Positions 1-8,040 of a stretch of DNA of 64,000 nt are shown here, one piece after another. The translations under genes and the position numbers were made by a program. The stretch is from positions 2,147,501 to 2,211,500 of the forward strand of contig NZ_OY781925.1 of the NCBI RefSeq assembly GCF_963677305.1, written 5' to 3'. Position 1 is the first letter of the stretch. Every line of letters begins with the position of its first letter. This DNA is from an uncultured Holophaga sp. (GTDB lineage: Bacteria > Acidobacteriota > Holophagae > Holophagales > Holophagaceae). The notes below the pieces were generated by a model that was not told where the DNA came from, did not search any database, and saw only the letters and a list, made by a program, of their open reading frames with translations.

Positions 1-412
1 TCTGGACGAAGATGATCATGCCGAAGAGGGCCAACACGATGGAGGGCGTGGCCGCCAGCGTTTCGATGCAGAGCCGGAAGAAGCGGAGGACCCTCCCCTG
101 GCCGGCGTATTCGGCCATGTAGATGCCCGCTCCCAGGCCGATGGGCAGGGAGATGGCGAGGGAGAGCACCACCATGTAGATGGAGTTGAAGATCTGCGGC
201 ATGATGCCGCCGCCCGCATCCATGGTCTGGGGCATGCTGCTGAGGAACTTCAGGTTCAGTACCGACCAGCCCTGCTTGAGGATGCCGAGGATGAAGCCCA
301 GGAGGACCAGGACGAACATCAGCGCAATGGCCCACAGGACCACGTGCATCAGGGTGTTGCAGATTCTGGTGGAGCGGCGGGGCCTGAATACGATGTCTTT
401 GCCTTCGCTCAT
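1..412 (-). CDS. pstA: Phosphate ABC transporter permease PstA (partial, 3' end outside window)
   Basis: Inner-membrane permease subunit of the high-affinity phosphate importer PstSCAB. The reverse frame opens at an ATG at 412-410 and runs without a stop to the window edge, giving about 137 residues of the N-terminal part. It shows a first membrane segment near residues 27-47 and a second near 80-95, then the start of the permease core (AATPSIVLALFG, resembling the TPSIV signature of Pst permeases). The start overlaps the pstC stop by one base (TGATG), so translation is probably coupled. pstB and phoU would be expected beyond the left edge. Identity rests on family motifs plus operon order. 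Confidence 0.9.
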   Translation of the reverse strand, partial: MSEGKDIVFRPRRSTRICNTLMHVVLWAIALMFVLVLLGFILGILKQGWSVLNLKFLSSMPQTMDAGGGIMPQIFNSIYMVVLSLAISLPIGLGAGIYMAEYAGQGRVLRFFRLCIETLAATPSIVLALFGMIIFVQ

Positions 413-1455
413 CACGCGGCCTTCCTCTGGCCCAGGCGGCGGGTGGCCACGATCAGGACCATGGTGATCAGATAGAGCAGGAAACCCAGAGCGAAGAGCA
501 CGTTGTTCCAGGTGGAGCCGGCCGCGGTATTGGGCAGCTCCTGGACCAGTTCTGTGGTCAGGGTCGCCGCGGGGGTGAAGAGGAACCTCAGGATCGGGCT
601 CTTGTCCGTGAGCATCTTCATCAGGAGCAGCCATTGGGGGTTGTTGCCGATGACCATCTGGACGGCCATGGCCTCACCGAGGGCCCGCCCCAGCCCCAGC
701 ACGATGGCCGTGAGGAGGCGGCCCTTGGCCGCGGGGATGAGGACATGCCAGATGGCCTGCCAAGTGGTGGAGCCCAGGGCCTGGGAGCCCTCGTTGAGGC
801 TGGAGGACAGGCCCTCGAAGGCGTCTGTGGCCAGGCTCACGATGGTGGGGATGATCATGACGGCCAGGATGGCCCCGGCCACGCCGAAGCCAGCTGCCGG
901 TGAATCCTGGAGAAAGGTGTGCCCCACCCAGGGCAGGACGATGGTCAGGCCGAAGATGCCGTAGACCACCGAGGGGATGCCCACCAGGAGATCCATGACC
1001 TGGCGCATCACGTTCTTCATCCAGGTGGGAGCCAACTGGGATATGAAGACACCGGTGAGGATGCCCGTGGGGGCGGCCAGGATGAGGGCGAAGACGGTCA
1101 CCGCCGCAGTGCCGCCGATGAAGGGCAGGACGCCGAACTTGCCCTCGAAGGGGGACCACTGGGTCGAGAGGAAGACATCCTTGAAGGTCACCAGGGTGTC
1201 TGTGCCCGTACCGATCCGAACAAAGGCCCCGGCGCCCCGGATGGCGAGGAAATACAGGATGCCGCAGATGAGCAGCACCACGAGCAGACTGCAGAGCAGG
1301 AAGACCAGGTGGGCCCAGCGGTCAGCCAGGCGGTGGAGTCTGCTCTGCTTGAATTCGTAGTCCCACGAAGCCCTGGCGGTACGCTCGTCGAGAACGGACG
1401 GCACGGTCCGCTGGGCGCCCTGGCCCGCAAGGGACACGGGTGGTGTTTCTGACAT
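412..1455 (-). CDS. pstC: Phosphate ABC transporter permease PstC
   Basis: About 347-residue inner-membrane permease that pairs with PstA in the phosphate importer. An upstream in-frame ATG exists, but it lies inside a strong GC hairpin. I place the start at 1455 (MSETPPVSLAGQ), which leaves a cytoplasmic N-terminal tail of about 60 residues before the first hydrophobic helix (LVFLLCSLLVVLLICGILYF). The BPD_transp_1 core contains GIPSVVYGIFGL and the EAA-like stretch LGLGRALGEAMAVQMVIGN, both typical of PstC. It lies 60 nt downstream of pstS and overlaps pstA by 1 nt. Confidence 0.93.
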   Translation of the reverse strand: MSETPPVSLAGQGAQRTVPSVLDERTARASWDYEFKQSRLHRLADRWAHLVFLLCSLLVVLLICGILYFLAIRGAGAFVRIGTGTDTLVTFKDVFLSTQWSPFEGKFGVLPFIGGTAAVTVFALILAAPTGILTGVFISQLAPTWMKNVMRQVMDLLVGIPSVVYGIFGLTIVLPWVGHTFLQDSPAAGFGVAGAILAVMIIPTIVSLATDAFEGLSSSLNEGSQALGSTTWQAIWHVLIPAAKGRLLTAIVLGLGRALGEAMAVQMVIGNNPQWLLLMKMLTDKSPILRFLFTPAATLTTELVQELPNTAAGSTWNNVLFALGFLLYLITMVLIVATRRLGQRKAA

Positions 1456-1472
1456 TGAGGTTCCTCGTGGTG

Positions 1473-1502
1473 GGCGCCCCCCGCCGGGAGACGGGGGGCG
1501 CC
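1473..1502 (-). other. GC-rich intercistronic hairpin between pstS and pstC
   Basis: A perfect 11-bp inverted repeat (GGCGCCCCCCG at 1473-1483, CGGGGGGCGCC at 1492-1502) with an 8-nt loop sits in the 60-nt gap. It has no T-run. It is more likely an mRNA-stabilising or partial-attenuation element, which would raise PstS over the permeases, than a full terminator. Confidence 0.6.
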
Positions 1503-1515
1503 GGTGCATTGCAGC

Positions 1516-2355
1516 CTAGAGCTTGGTCTTCAGGTTCTTGGTGTAGGAGACGGGCATGTAGCCCAGCTTCAGGACGGTGGTGTCCTGGAAGCGGCTGCTC
1601 ATCACATACTTCAAGAAGTCCTCGGCCACCTGAAGGGTCTTGCCATCGGTCTTGCCGGGGTTGACGTAGGCGTGGCCGTAGGAGAAGAGAGGATACTTGC
1701 CGGAGCTGACGCCGTGCTTGTCGCAGACGGCGCCGTTGTAGGCGATGCCAGCGAGGCGGCCCTGGTTCTTGCTGAGGAAGTCCATCTCGATGAAGGAGAC
1801 GGCGCCGGGGGTGGTGGCGACCATGTTGGCCACGGCACCCGAGGAATCCTGGATCACCTGGTCGACGCTGAACTCCTTGCCGTGGAGCACGGTGGCCTTC
1901 TGGACAGCACGGGTACCGGAGGAAGCGGGGCGGTTCACGCGGACGATCTTCATATTCTTGCCGCCCACCTGGTTCCAGTTGGTCACAGCGCCGGTGAAGA
2001 CGTTCTCAGCCTGCTGGGCGTTGAGGTTCTTCACGCCCACGCCGGGGTTGGCGATCATGGTGAAGGGCTCCACCACGATGTTGAAGTTGCGGATGCCCTG
2101 CTTCTGCTGCTCCTCGGTGGCGAAGATATCGGAGATCCCGATGGTGCAGCCACCGGCCGTAACCTGGTTCAGGCCGGTCATGGAGCCGCCGCCGCTGATG
2201 GCGATCTGGACCCCGGGGTGGGACTTCATGTAGTCCTCGGCGGCCTGCTTCATCAGGGGGCCGAGCGCGGTGGAACCCATGACGGTGACCGTCTGGGCGT
2301 TCGCGACGGGGATGAGCAACAGGCCGAGCAGGGCCGTCTGTGCGATGGTTTTCAT
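1516..2355 (-). CDS. pstS: Phosphate-binding periplasmic protein PstS
   Basis: Secreted phosphate receptor of the Pst importer, 279 residues, of the shorter PstS type. The N-terminus is a signal peptide (hydrophobic TALLGLLLIP then ANA-Q, cleavage near residue 20). The mature start VMGSTALGPLMKQ and the later SGGGSMTGLNQV, IGISD and SSGTR segments are the typical PstS phosphate-contacting loops. A good ribosome site (GAGGAG about 10 nt before ATG) supports the start. It is the first gene of pstS-pstC-pstA and has a Pho-box-like element upstream, so induction by phosphate starvation is likely. Confidence 0.94.
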   Translation of the reverse strand: MKTIAQTALLGLLLIPVANAQTVTVMGSTALGPLMKQAAEDYMKSHPGVQIAISGGGSMTGLNQVTAGGCTIGISDIFATEEQQKQGIRNFNIVVEPFTMIANPGVGVKNLNAQQAENVFTGAVTNWNQVGGKNMKIVRVNRPASSGTRAVQKATVLHGKEFSVDQVIQDSSGAVANMVATTPGAVSFIEMDFLSKNQGRLAGIAYNGAVCDKHGVSSGKYPLFSYGHAYVNPGKTDGKTLQVAEDFLKYVMSSRFQDTTVLKLGYMPVSYTKNLKTKL

Positions 2356-2396
2356 GGTCGGGATCTCCTCTGTAGGAGTCTCCAGGCTAGGGGGCG

Positions 2397-2437
2397 GATA
2401 TACCGGGGTGACGACGGGGCTGTGACATTCCTGTAAC
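2397..2437 (-). promoter_or_regulatory. Putative Pho box and promoter of the pst operon
   Basis: On the + strand, CTGTGAC (2420-2426), ATTC and CTGTAAC (2431-2437) form two 7-mers with an 11-bp period, matching the CTGTCAT-N4-CTGTCAT pattern recognised by PhoB. On the pstS strand a TATATC -10-like hexamer (2397-2402) lies 17 bp from the proximal repeat, so that repeat occupies the -35 position. It lies 65-82 nt before pstS. The repeat reads on the strand opposite to pstS, which is a caveat. Confidence 0.55.
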
Positions 2438-2577
2438 CCCTGCCCGGGATGTCCTTGCAGTGCCTCTTGCTACCCGTGGCTCTACCTGAGAAAATGACGG
2501 GCCTGCCTGGATCAGTTCTGCTGCATCAGACGGGCGAGTGCCCCGGATGACCGGCCCCATCTTCATCAGATCCGATC

Positions 2578-2619
2578 TTTCTGATTATCCTTCTTAACAA
2601 TCCATTCATATCTTATGGG
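2578..2619 (+). promoter_or_regulatory. AT-rich probable promoter region of the RNase E/G gene
   Basis: This is the only AT-rich island in the 300-nt gap between pstS and rng. It contains TTAACA (2594-2599) and CATATC/TATGGG hexamers. The leader that follows carries GGGAGCTCCC and a good GAGGAG ribosome site at 2643-2648. Exact -35/-10 assignment is uncertain. Confidence 0.35.
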
Positions 2620-2655
2620 AGCTCCCGAGGGAGTCCCGTACCGAGGAGATCCTTC

Positions 2656-4998
2656 TTGAACAGAAAAGTCATGCTCATCAACGCCACGGATCCCGAAGAA
2701 ATTCGGGTGGCCACCCTGGTGGACGGCTCCCTTTCCGACTTCGACATCGAGTTCGTCCACAACGAAAAGATCAAGGGCAACATCTACAAGGCCCGGGTCG
2801 TCCGGGTCGACACCAGCCTCCAGGCCGCCTTCATCCACTACGGTGGCCAGAAGAACGGCTTCCTGCCCATCGGCGAGCTTCCCCGGGACATGGTGAGTCC
2901 GGATGGCCGCCGTGGCCGCATCCAGGACCTGCTCCACAAGGACCAGGAGATCCTGGTGCAGGCCGTGCGGGAGGAACTGGGGGCCAAGGGCGCCATGATG
3001 ACTGCCCAGATCAGCCTGCCCGGGCGCTACTTGGTCCTGACCCCCGGCAACCCCATGAACGGCATCAGCCGCAAGATCGAGAGCCGGGAGGAGCGGGAGC
3101 ATTTCAAGAAGCTCATCGACGAGCTGGAGATCCCCAACAACTTCGGCGTCATCGTGCGCACCGCCTCCCTGGGGGTCACCAAGGACGACTTCCAGCGGGA
3201 TCTGGAGTATCTCCTGGACACCTACAAGGAGGTCCAGCACCGCCACAAGCACCGCCAGGGGGCCGGGCTCGTCTGGCAGGAGGATGATGTGGTCACCCGC
3301 ACCCTGCGGGACTGCTTCAGCGCAGATATGGAAGAGGTCTACATTGATGATCTGGAGACTTTCCACGCCGCCCAGGGCTTTTTCAAGCGCACCATGCCCC
3401 AGCATGCCGGGGTGCTGAAGCACTACGTCGGCAAGAAGCCCCTCTTCGCCAAGTATCAGACCGAGGAGCAGATCGATCGGATCTACAGCCGCAAGGTGAA
3501 CCTTCCCGCCGGAGGGGCCCTGGTCATCGACCAGACCGAGGCTCTGGTGGCCATCGATGTCAACTCCGGCAAGACCTCCGGCGAGGGTGTGGAAGACATG
3601 GCCTTCAAGACCAACATGGAGGCCGCTGAGGAGGCCGCACGCCAGCTGCGCCTGCGGGATCTTGCGGGCCTGGTGGTGATCGACTTCATCGACATGAAGA
3701 AGGACACCCACAACCGCGCGGTGCAGGAGCGCCTGGTGGAGTGCCTGCGGGAGGACAAGGCCCGCATGGAGGTGGGCAAGATCAATCGCTTCGGGGTGCT
3801 GGTCATGACCCGCCAGCGCATCCGGCCCTCCCTCCAGCATGTCACCCATGAGAACTGCCCCGTCTGCCAGGGGTCCGGCAAGGTCAAGAACCTCGAGTCC
3901 CTGGTCCTCAGCGTGGTGCGGCGCCTCAAGTCCATCCTCAGCAAGGAAGGCATCGAAGAGGTCCGGGTGAAGCTGGCCCCCACCATCGCCATGGCGGTGC
4001 TGAACCAGAAGCGCAAGGATCTGGCTGAACTGGAGGAGGCCCATGAGGCCCGCATCCTGATCCAGGCCGACCCTGAGCTGGTCTACGGGGAGATGTCTGC
4101 GGAGATCGACCGCCGTGAGGAGGAGCCTGCCGAGAAGCCCGCCGCCGACCGGCGTCCGGAGCGGCCCCGTGATAGCGAGGATGAGACCGTGGTCCTGGGC
4201 GGCGATGCCCCCATTTCCTTCGAGAAGGCCCTGGCCGAGCCCACCAAGCCTTCCGCCGTCGAGCGGGGTGCCGGGTACAAGTACGATCGTCGGGATGCCC
4301 AGAAGGCCGCCCTTGAGGAGCGGGACCGCCTGCGGGCCCTCTTTGAGAGTGCCAAGCCCGAGAACGAGGCCATGGCCGATGCTGAGGCCCCTGCGGCGGA
4401 GGCCCCGGGACGTCGGCGCGGGCGCGGACGGAGGTCCGCTGCGGCTGCAGAGTCTGTGGTCGAGGTGGTTGCCGAGGCCGTTGCCGAAGCGGTGACCGCG
4501 GCTGCCGCCGAGCCCGCCACTGGGGTGACTCCCGAGCCCGAGGTGGTCGTTCAGGTCTCCGCTCCCGAGCCCCCGGCTGTGGTGCCTGCCCCCATTCCGG
4601 TGCTGGATGTGGCCAGCCTGATTACCCCGCTGCCCCGCCCCAAGAAGCTCGGTGCCGCTGAGTCGGTCGCCCCTGTGCAGGGCGCCCCCATGCAGGGCGC
4701 CCCCAAGGCCGAGGAGGCCTCTGTCGAGGCTCCCGCCAAGAAGCGCGGCCGTCCCCGGAAGGCTGTTGGCGAAGCGGTCGCGGAGCCAGTGGCTCAGGAA
4801 GTCCCTGCCGCCGAGCCTGCCGGCAAGTCTGCCGCCAAGCCGCGCCGCACCACGAAGGCCAAGACGCCGAAGACCGAGGCCAAGCCCGTCGAGGCCGCCG
4901 CTGAGCCCGTGGTCGAGACCAAGCCCGCCGCCGCCAAGGCCGCGGCCAAGAAGCCCGCGGCCAGGAAGCCTGCCGCCAAGAGCACCCGCAAGGCCTGA
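2656..4998 (+). CDS. rng: Ribonuclease E/G with long AT-hook/histone-H1-like tail
   Basis: Endoribonuclease of the RNase E/G family for mRNA decay and rRNA processing. A TTG start is chosen because GAGGAG sits 7 nt upstream and the protein then begins MNRKVMLINATDPEEIRVA, as family members do. The S1 domain spans about residues 35-120. The DNase-I-like core has catalytic Asp301 (AIDVNSGK) and Asp343 (VIDFIDM). The Zn-link is CPVC at Cys401/404. After about residue 490 comes a 290-residue Ala/Pro/Glu/Lys-rich extension with RRRGRGRR, an AT-hook-like KKRGRPRK (695-702) and a terminal lysine/alanine/proline stretch. The catalytic core is ordinary; the tail resembles RNase E scaffolds only in position and bulk. 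An 8-nt gap separates it from the ZIP gene. Confidence 0.92.
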   Translation: MNRKVMLINATDPEEIRVATLVDGSLSDFDIEFVHNEKIKGNIYKARVVRVDTSLQAAFIHYGGQKNGFLPIGELPRDMVSPDGRRGRIQDLLHKDQEILVQAVREELGAKGAMMTAQISLPGRYLVLTPGNPMNGISRKIESREEREHFKKLIDELEIPNNFGVIVRTASLGVTKDDFQRDLEYLLDTYKEVQHRHKHRQGAGLVWQEDDVVTRTLRDCFSADMEEVYIDDLETFHAAQGFFKRTMPQHAGVLKHYVGKKPLFAKYQTEEQIDRIYSRKVNLPAGGALVIDQTEALVAIDVNSGKTSGEGVEDMAFKTNMEAAEEAARQLRLRDLAGLVVIDFIDMKKDTHNRAVQERLVECLREDKARMEVGKINRFGVLVMTRQRIRPSLQHVTHENCPVCQGSGKVKNLESLVLSVVRRLKSILSKEGIEEVRVKLAPTIAMAVLNQKRKDLAELEEAHEARILIQADPELVYGEMSAEIDRREEEPAEKPAADRRPERPRDSEDETVVLGGDAPISFEKALAEPTKPSAVERGAGYKYDRRDAQKAALEERDRLRALFESAKPENEAMADAEAPAAEAPGRRRGRGRRSAAAAESVVEVVAEAVAEAVTAAAAEPATGVTPEPEVVVQVSAPEPPAVVPAPIPVLDVASLITPLPRPKKLGAAESVAPVQGAPMQGAPKAEEASVEAPAKKRGRPRKAVGEAVAEPVAQEVPAAEPAGKSAAKPRRTTKAKTPKTEAKPVEAAAEPVVETKPAAAKAAAKKPAARKPAAKSTRKA

Positions 4999-5006
4999 GC
5001 TTCCTC

Positions 5007-5735
5007 ATGCATGTCTACTGGTTGGCGCCCATCGCCGCTGTGGCCACCCTCCTCGGAGGGTGGCTTGTCGTCAAGTTCCTGCATGGGAAGGCTGGCCTCA
5101 TGCGGCACCTTTCGGGGATCGCCGCTGGGTATCTCGTCTCCGTCACCCTGGTCCGGATCATCCCGGAGGCCGTCGAGGCTGGCGGGGAGAGCATGATGTT
5201 CTGGGCCCTCGGGGGCTTCTTCCTGGTCCATCTCATCGAACATGGCATCAGCCCCCACTTCCACTACGGTGAGGAGACCCATGTCCATGCCGGCAATGCC
5301 ATGACTGGTGTACTGGCCCTCATCGGTCTCTCTCTCCACAGCTTCATGGACGGGATGGCCATCAGTGCCGCTCTCCTGCGGGGAGGCGGTCTCGGGGCCC
5401 TGGTGTTCATGGGGGTGCTGCTGCACCGGATCCCGGAAGGGGCGACCATCTCCTCCATCTTCCTGGTGAGGGGCTTCGGCAACCGGGGAGCCATCCTGGC
5501 GGCCGGTGGCCTTGCCCTGGCTGCGATCCTCGGGGCGCTCTGCCAGGACTTCCTGCGCATCCCCCTGGGCCCGGTCCTCGGACTGGCGGGAGGGTTGGGG
5601 CTCTACGTGGCCTGCGCCGATCTCCTGCCCGAGGCTCAGAAGGAGAAGGGGTGGAAGAGCTCTCTGGGGCTGGCCCTCGGGGTGGTGCTCTTCATGGTCA
5701 CCGCCTACCTGGTGCCCCACTCGCATGAGGTCTGA
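5007..5735 (+). CDS. ZIP-family metal (zinc/iron) transporter
   Basis: 242-residue inner-membrane divalent-metal transporter of the ZIP family. It shows about eight hydrophobic segments with the hallmark paired motifs HSFMDGMAISA (helix IV) and HRIPEGATIS (helix V), whose His/Asp/Glu residues form the binuclear metal site. An extra histidine cluster (HGISPHFHYGEETHVH) lies in the loop before helix IV and may gather metal. It is 8 nt after the RNase gene and 7 nt before lptD, so the three are probably co-transcribed. Substrate cannot be read from sequence; zinc is the usual one. Confidence 0.85.
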   Translation: MHVYWLAPIAAVATLLGGWLVVKFLHGKAGLMRHLSGIAAGYLVSVTLVRIIPEAVEAGGESMMFWALGGFFLVHLIEHGISPHFHYGEETHVHAGNAMTGVLALIGLSLHSFMDGMAISAALLRGGGLGALVFMGVLLHRIPEGATISSIFLVRGFGNRGAILAAGGLALAAILGALCQDFLRIPLGPVLGLAGGLGLYVACADLLPEAQKEKGWKSSLGLALGVVLFMVTAYLVPHSHEV

Positions 5736-5742
5736 GGCCCTG

Positions 5743-8040
5743 ATGAGGCCAATCCTCTTCGTCCTGGCCGCCGGGAGCCTGGCCGCCCAGGGCTTGCCCG
5801 CCCTCCCTCCGGTCCTGGTGCCCGGCCCCGGCCCCACGGTCGCCGGCCTCACCCCCTACCGTCCATTCAGCGCGGATGCGACCCTCACGAGCCGACTCCC
5901 CTTCCGCTGGCGGGGGGATCGGGTCACCGAACAGATGGACTCATGGGACCTGGAGACCGGGGCGGTCCAGACGGACACCCTGCTGCTGGTGGCTGACCAC
6001 ATCCACTACACCCCCTCCAGCGATGTGATCATCGCCGAGGGCAACATCCGCCTGGAGTCCCCAGGGCTGCGTCTGCGCTGCGAGCGCCTCCGCATGGATT
6101 GGAAGAAGCAGATTGGTGAAGCCCAGGCCCTGGTGCTGGAGATCATTCCCTCCTGGACCCTGAGTTCCAGCCAGGTGACCTTCACCACCTTGCGCCACTG
6201 GGAGTTCCAGGAAGTGGAAGTCTCCCCCTGTCCTCAGGAACGACCGGGCTGGAAGGCCAAAGCCTCCAGCCTGAAGGTCGATCTGGAGGGTTATGCAACC
6301 CTCCGCAACCTGTGGCTCTGGGTGAAGGATGTCCCGACGCCATACTTCCTGCCCTGGGTGATGTACCCAGCCAAGTCGGAGCGGACTTCCGGTCTCCTGC
6401 CTTCCAACATCTCCTACTCCAGCACCCTGGGCATGTCGGTCAGTGTGCCCTACTACCAGACCTTCGGAGACCGGGTTGACGCCACTTTCGACCCTGAGTA
6501 TTTCTCCAAGCAGGGCATGCTCTGGGGTGGGGAGCTCCGCTGGAACCTGGAGCCCACCCATCAGGGGAGCCTCCAGGGACGGCAGATCCACCAGCGCAGC
6601 GATGGTGAGAACCGCTACAGCTTCTCCCTCAAGGAGCTCTGGCAACGTGAGGATGGCTGGCAGATGTCTGCCGATGTCAACCAGGCCTCGGACACCCTGC
6701 TGGATTCCGATTACGGCCACGGCAGCGGCTCCAACGGACAGTCCGATTACAACAGCTCCCTCTTCCTGGGCAAGAACTTCTCCTGGGCCAGCTTCAGTCT
6801 CACCGCCTCGGAGCAGAAGAGCTTTTTCACCGAGTCGGATGCCTTCTACAGCGCCTCCTTTCCCAATTCCCTGAAAAAACAGACGCTTCCGCAGGCTCAG
6901 ATCCGATTTTTCCCGGTCTCCTTCGGGAATTTCTACCTGGATGGTGGTGCCCGGCTGGGGCGCATGACCTACCGTCTTGACCTCGAGGACGGGCAGTCCG
7001 AGCCCTCCTATTCCTGGGACCGTGAGGATGCCTTCGCCCGGGTCCAGGGGCGTCTCGGCCAGTATGGCCCCATCCGGGCGGATCTCCAGGTTCTGGGGCG
7101 CTACACCCACTACGGGGCCACCCTCCACAATTCGGTCTTTGACACCTCTGCGGACAATGCCGGTTGGCTGGATGCCGCCCAGAGCGCCGCCTTCAATCCC
7201 ATGTGGGTCGATGGGGATGCCACCAACCGCCTTCTGGGTTCTGGCAGGCTCCAGCTCTCTGGCCCTCCCATCGGAAGAACCTTTGACCAGACCCATTTCA
7301 TGGGCTACCAAGGCGATCTCAAGCACGTGGTGGAGCCCTATGTGGCCTTCACCCGGACCTCCAGCTTTTCGGAGGCCGGGAAGGTGCCCCGCTTCGATGA
7401 GGTGGACTCCGCACCAGGGGTGGCCAGCAGTGCCATGGGAGAGGAGAGCTTCGAGATCGGTCTCAAGCAGCACCTCCTCGCCCGCCCCGGCAAGGGCAGC
7501 GACTTCCTGGACCTGATCCGGTGGCGCATCTCCACCAAATACCACTTTGCGCCGATCATCCTCTCCGACGGGCGGATCCTGCAGGGCTGGGGTTCCCTGG
7601 ACAATGAGCTGGCCTATGAGCCCAGCGATCGCTTCCGCCTCAGCTTCCGGCGCTCCACGTATCTCAATGAGAGCTCGGGAGACAACTCCCTGTCGGCGGA
7701 GTTCAGCGGTCGGGACGGCAGCCGCTTCAACCTGGCGCTCTTTTCCACGGCGGCCACTCCCCTCCTGGTCCGTCAGCGGGGCGTCCAGACCGGTGGCCTG
7801 CATCGCTTCCTGGACGACCGGCTCCGTCTCGAGTTCACGGGATACTACGACATGAACCTCCACCGCCTCTCCTCCGGTGTGGTAGCCCTGGCTTACGTGA
7901 CCCCCTGCATCGCTACCACCCTGCAGTTCCGCCGGAGCGCCCTCAACGCCACCAGCTCGGTCAGCCGGGAGAATCGCCTGGAGCTGGGCTTCAACCTCCG
8001 CAACCTGGGGGACTTGATCTCATGGAAGACCGGATTCTGA
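5743..8040 (+). CDS. lptD: LPS-assembly outer-membrane protein LptD
   Basis: About 765-residue outer-membrane translocon that inserts lipopolysaccharide into the outer leaflet with LptE. The start at 5743 gives a signal peptide (MRPILFVLAAGSLAAQG). An in-frame ATG at 5725 is possible. An OstA/LptA-like jellyroll domain spans about residues 75-160 (VADHIHYTPSSDVIIAEGNIRLES). The LptD barrel begins near 200, with YPAKSERTSGLLPSNISYS as a family-typical segment, followed by alternating beta strands to a terminal Phe (LISWKTGF). It has only a handful of cysteines, so the E. coli-style disulfide network is probably reduced. It overlaps the next gene by 19 nt. Confidence 0.9.
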   Translation: MRPILFVLAAGSLAAQGLPALPPVLVPGPGPTVAGLTPYRPFSADATLTSRLPFRWRGDRVTEQMDSWDLETGAVQTDTLLLVADHIHYTPSSDVIIAEGNIRLESPGLRLRCERLRMDWKKQIGEAQALVLEIIPSWTLSSSQVTFTTLRHWEFQEVEVSPCPQERPGWKAKASSLKVDLEGYATLRNLWLWVKDVPTPYFLPWVMYPAKSERTSGLLPSNISYSSTLGMSVSVPYYQTFGDRVDATFDPEYFSKQGMLWGGELRWNLEPTHQGSLQGRQIHQRSDGENRYSFSLKELWQREDGWQMSADVNQASDTLLDSDYGHGSGSNGQSDYNSSLFLGKNFSWASFSLTASEQKSFFTESDAFYSASFPNSLKKQTLPQAQIRFFPVSFGNFYLDGGARLGRMTYRLDLEDGQSEPSYSWDREDAFARVQGRLGQYGPIRADLQVLGRYTHYGATLHNSVFDTSADNAGWLDAAQSAAFNPMWVDGDATNRLLGSGRLQLSGPPIGRTFDQTHFMGYQGDLKHVVEPYVAFTRTSSFSEAGKVPRFDEVDSAPGVASSAMGEESFEIGLKQHLLARPGKGSDFLDLIRWRISTKYHFAPIILSDGRILQGWGSLDNELAYEPSDRFRLSFRRSTYLNESSGDNSLSAEFSGRDGSRFNLALFSTAATPLLVRQRGVQTGGLHRFLDDRLRLEFTGYYDMNLHRLSSGVVALAYVTPCIATTLQFRRSALNATSSVSRENRLELGFNLRNLGDLISWKTGF

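Noticed and set aside
2566..4044. Minus-strand open frame opposite RNase E/G
   Set aside because: Shadow of biased codon use; no motif and it covers the S1 and catalytic core in antisense.
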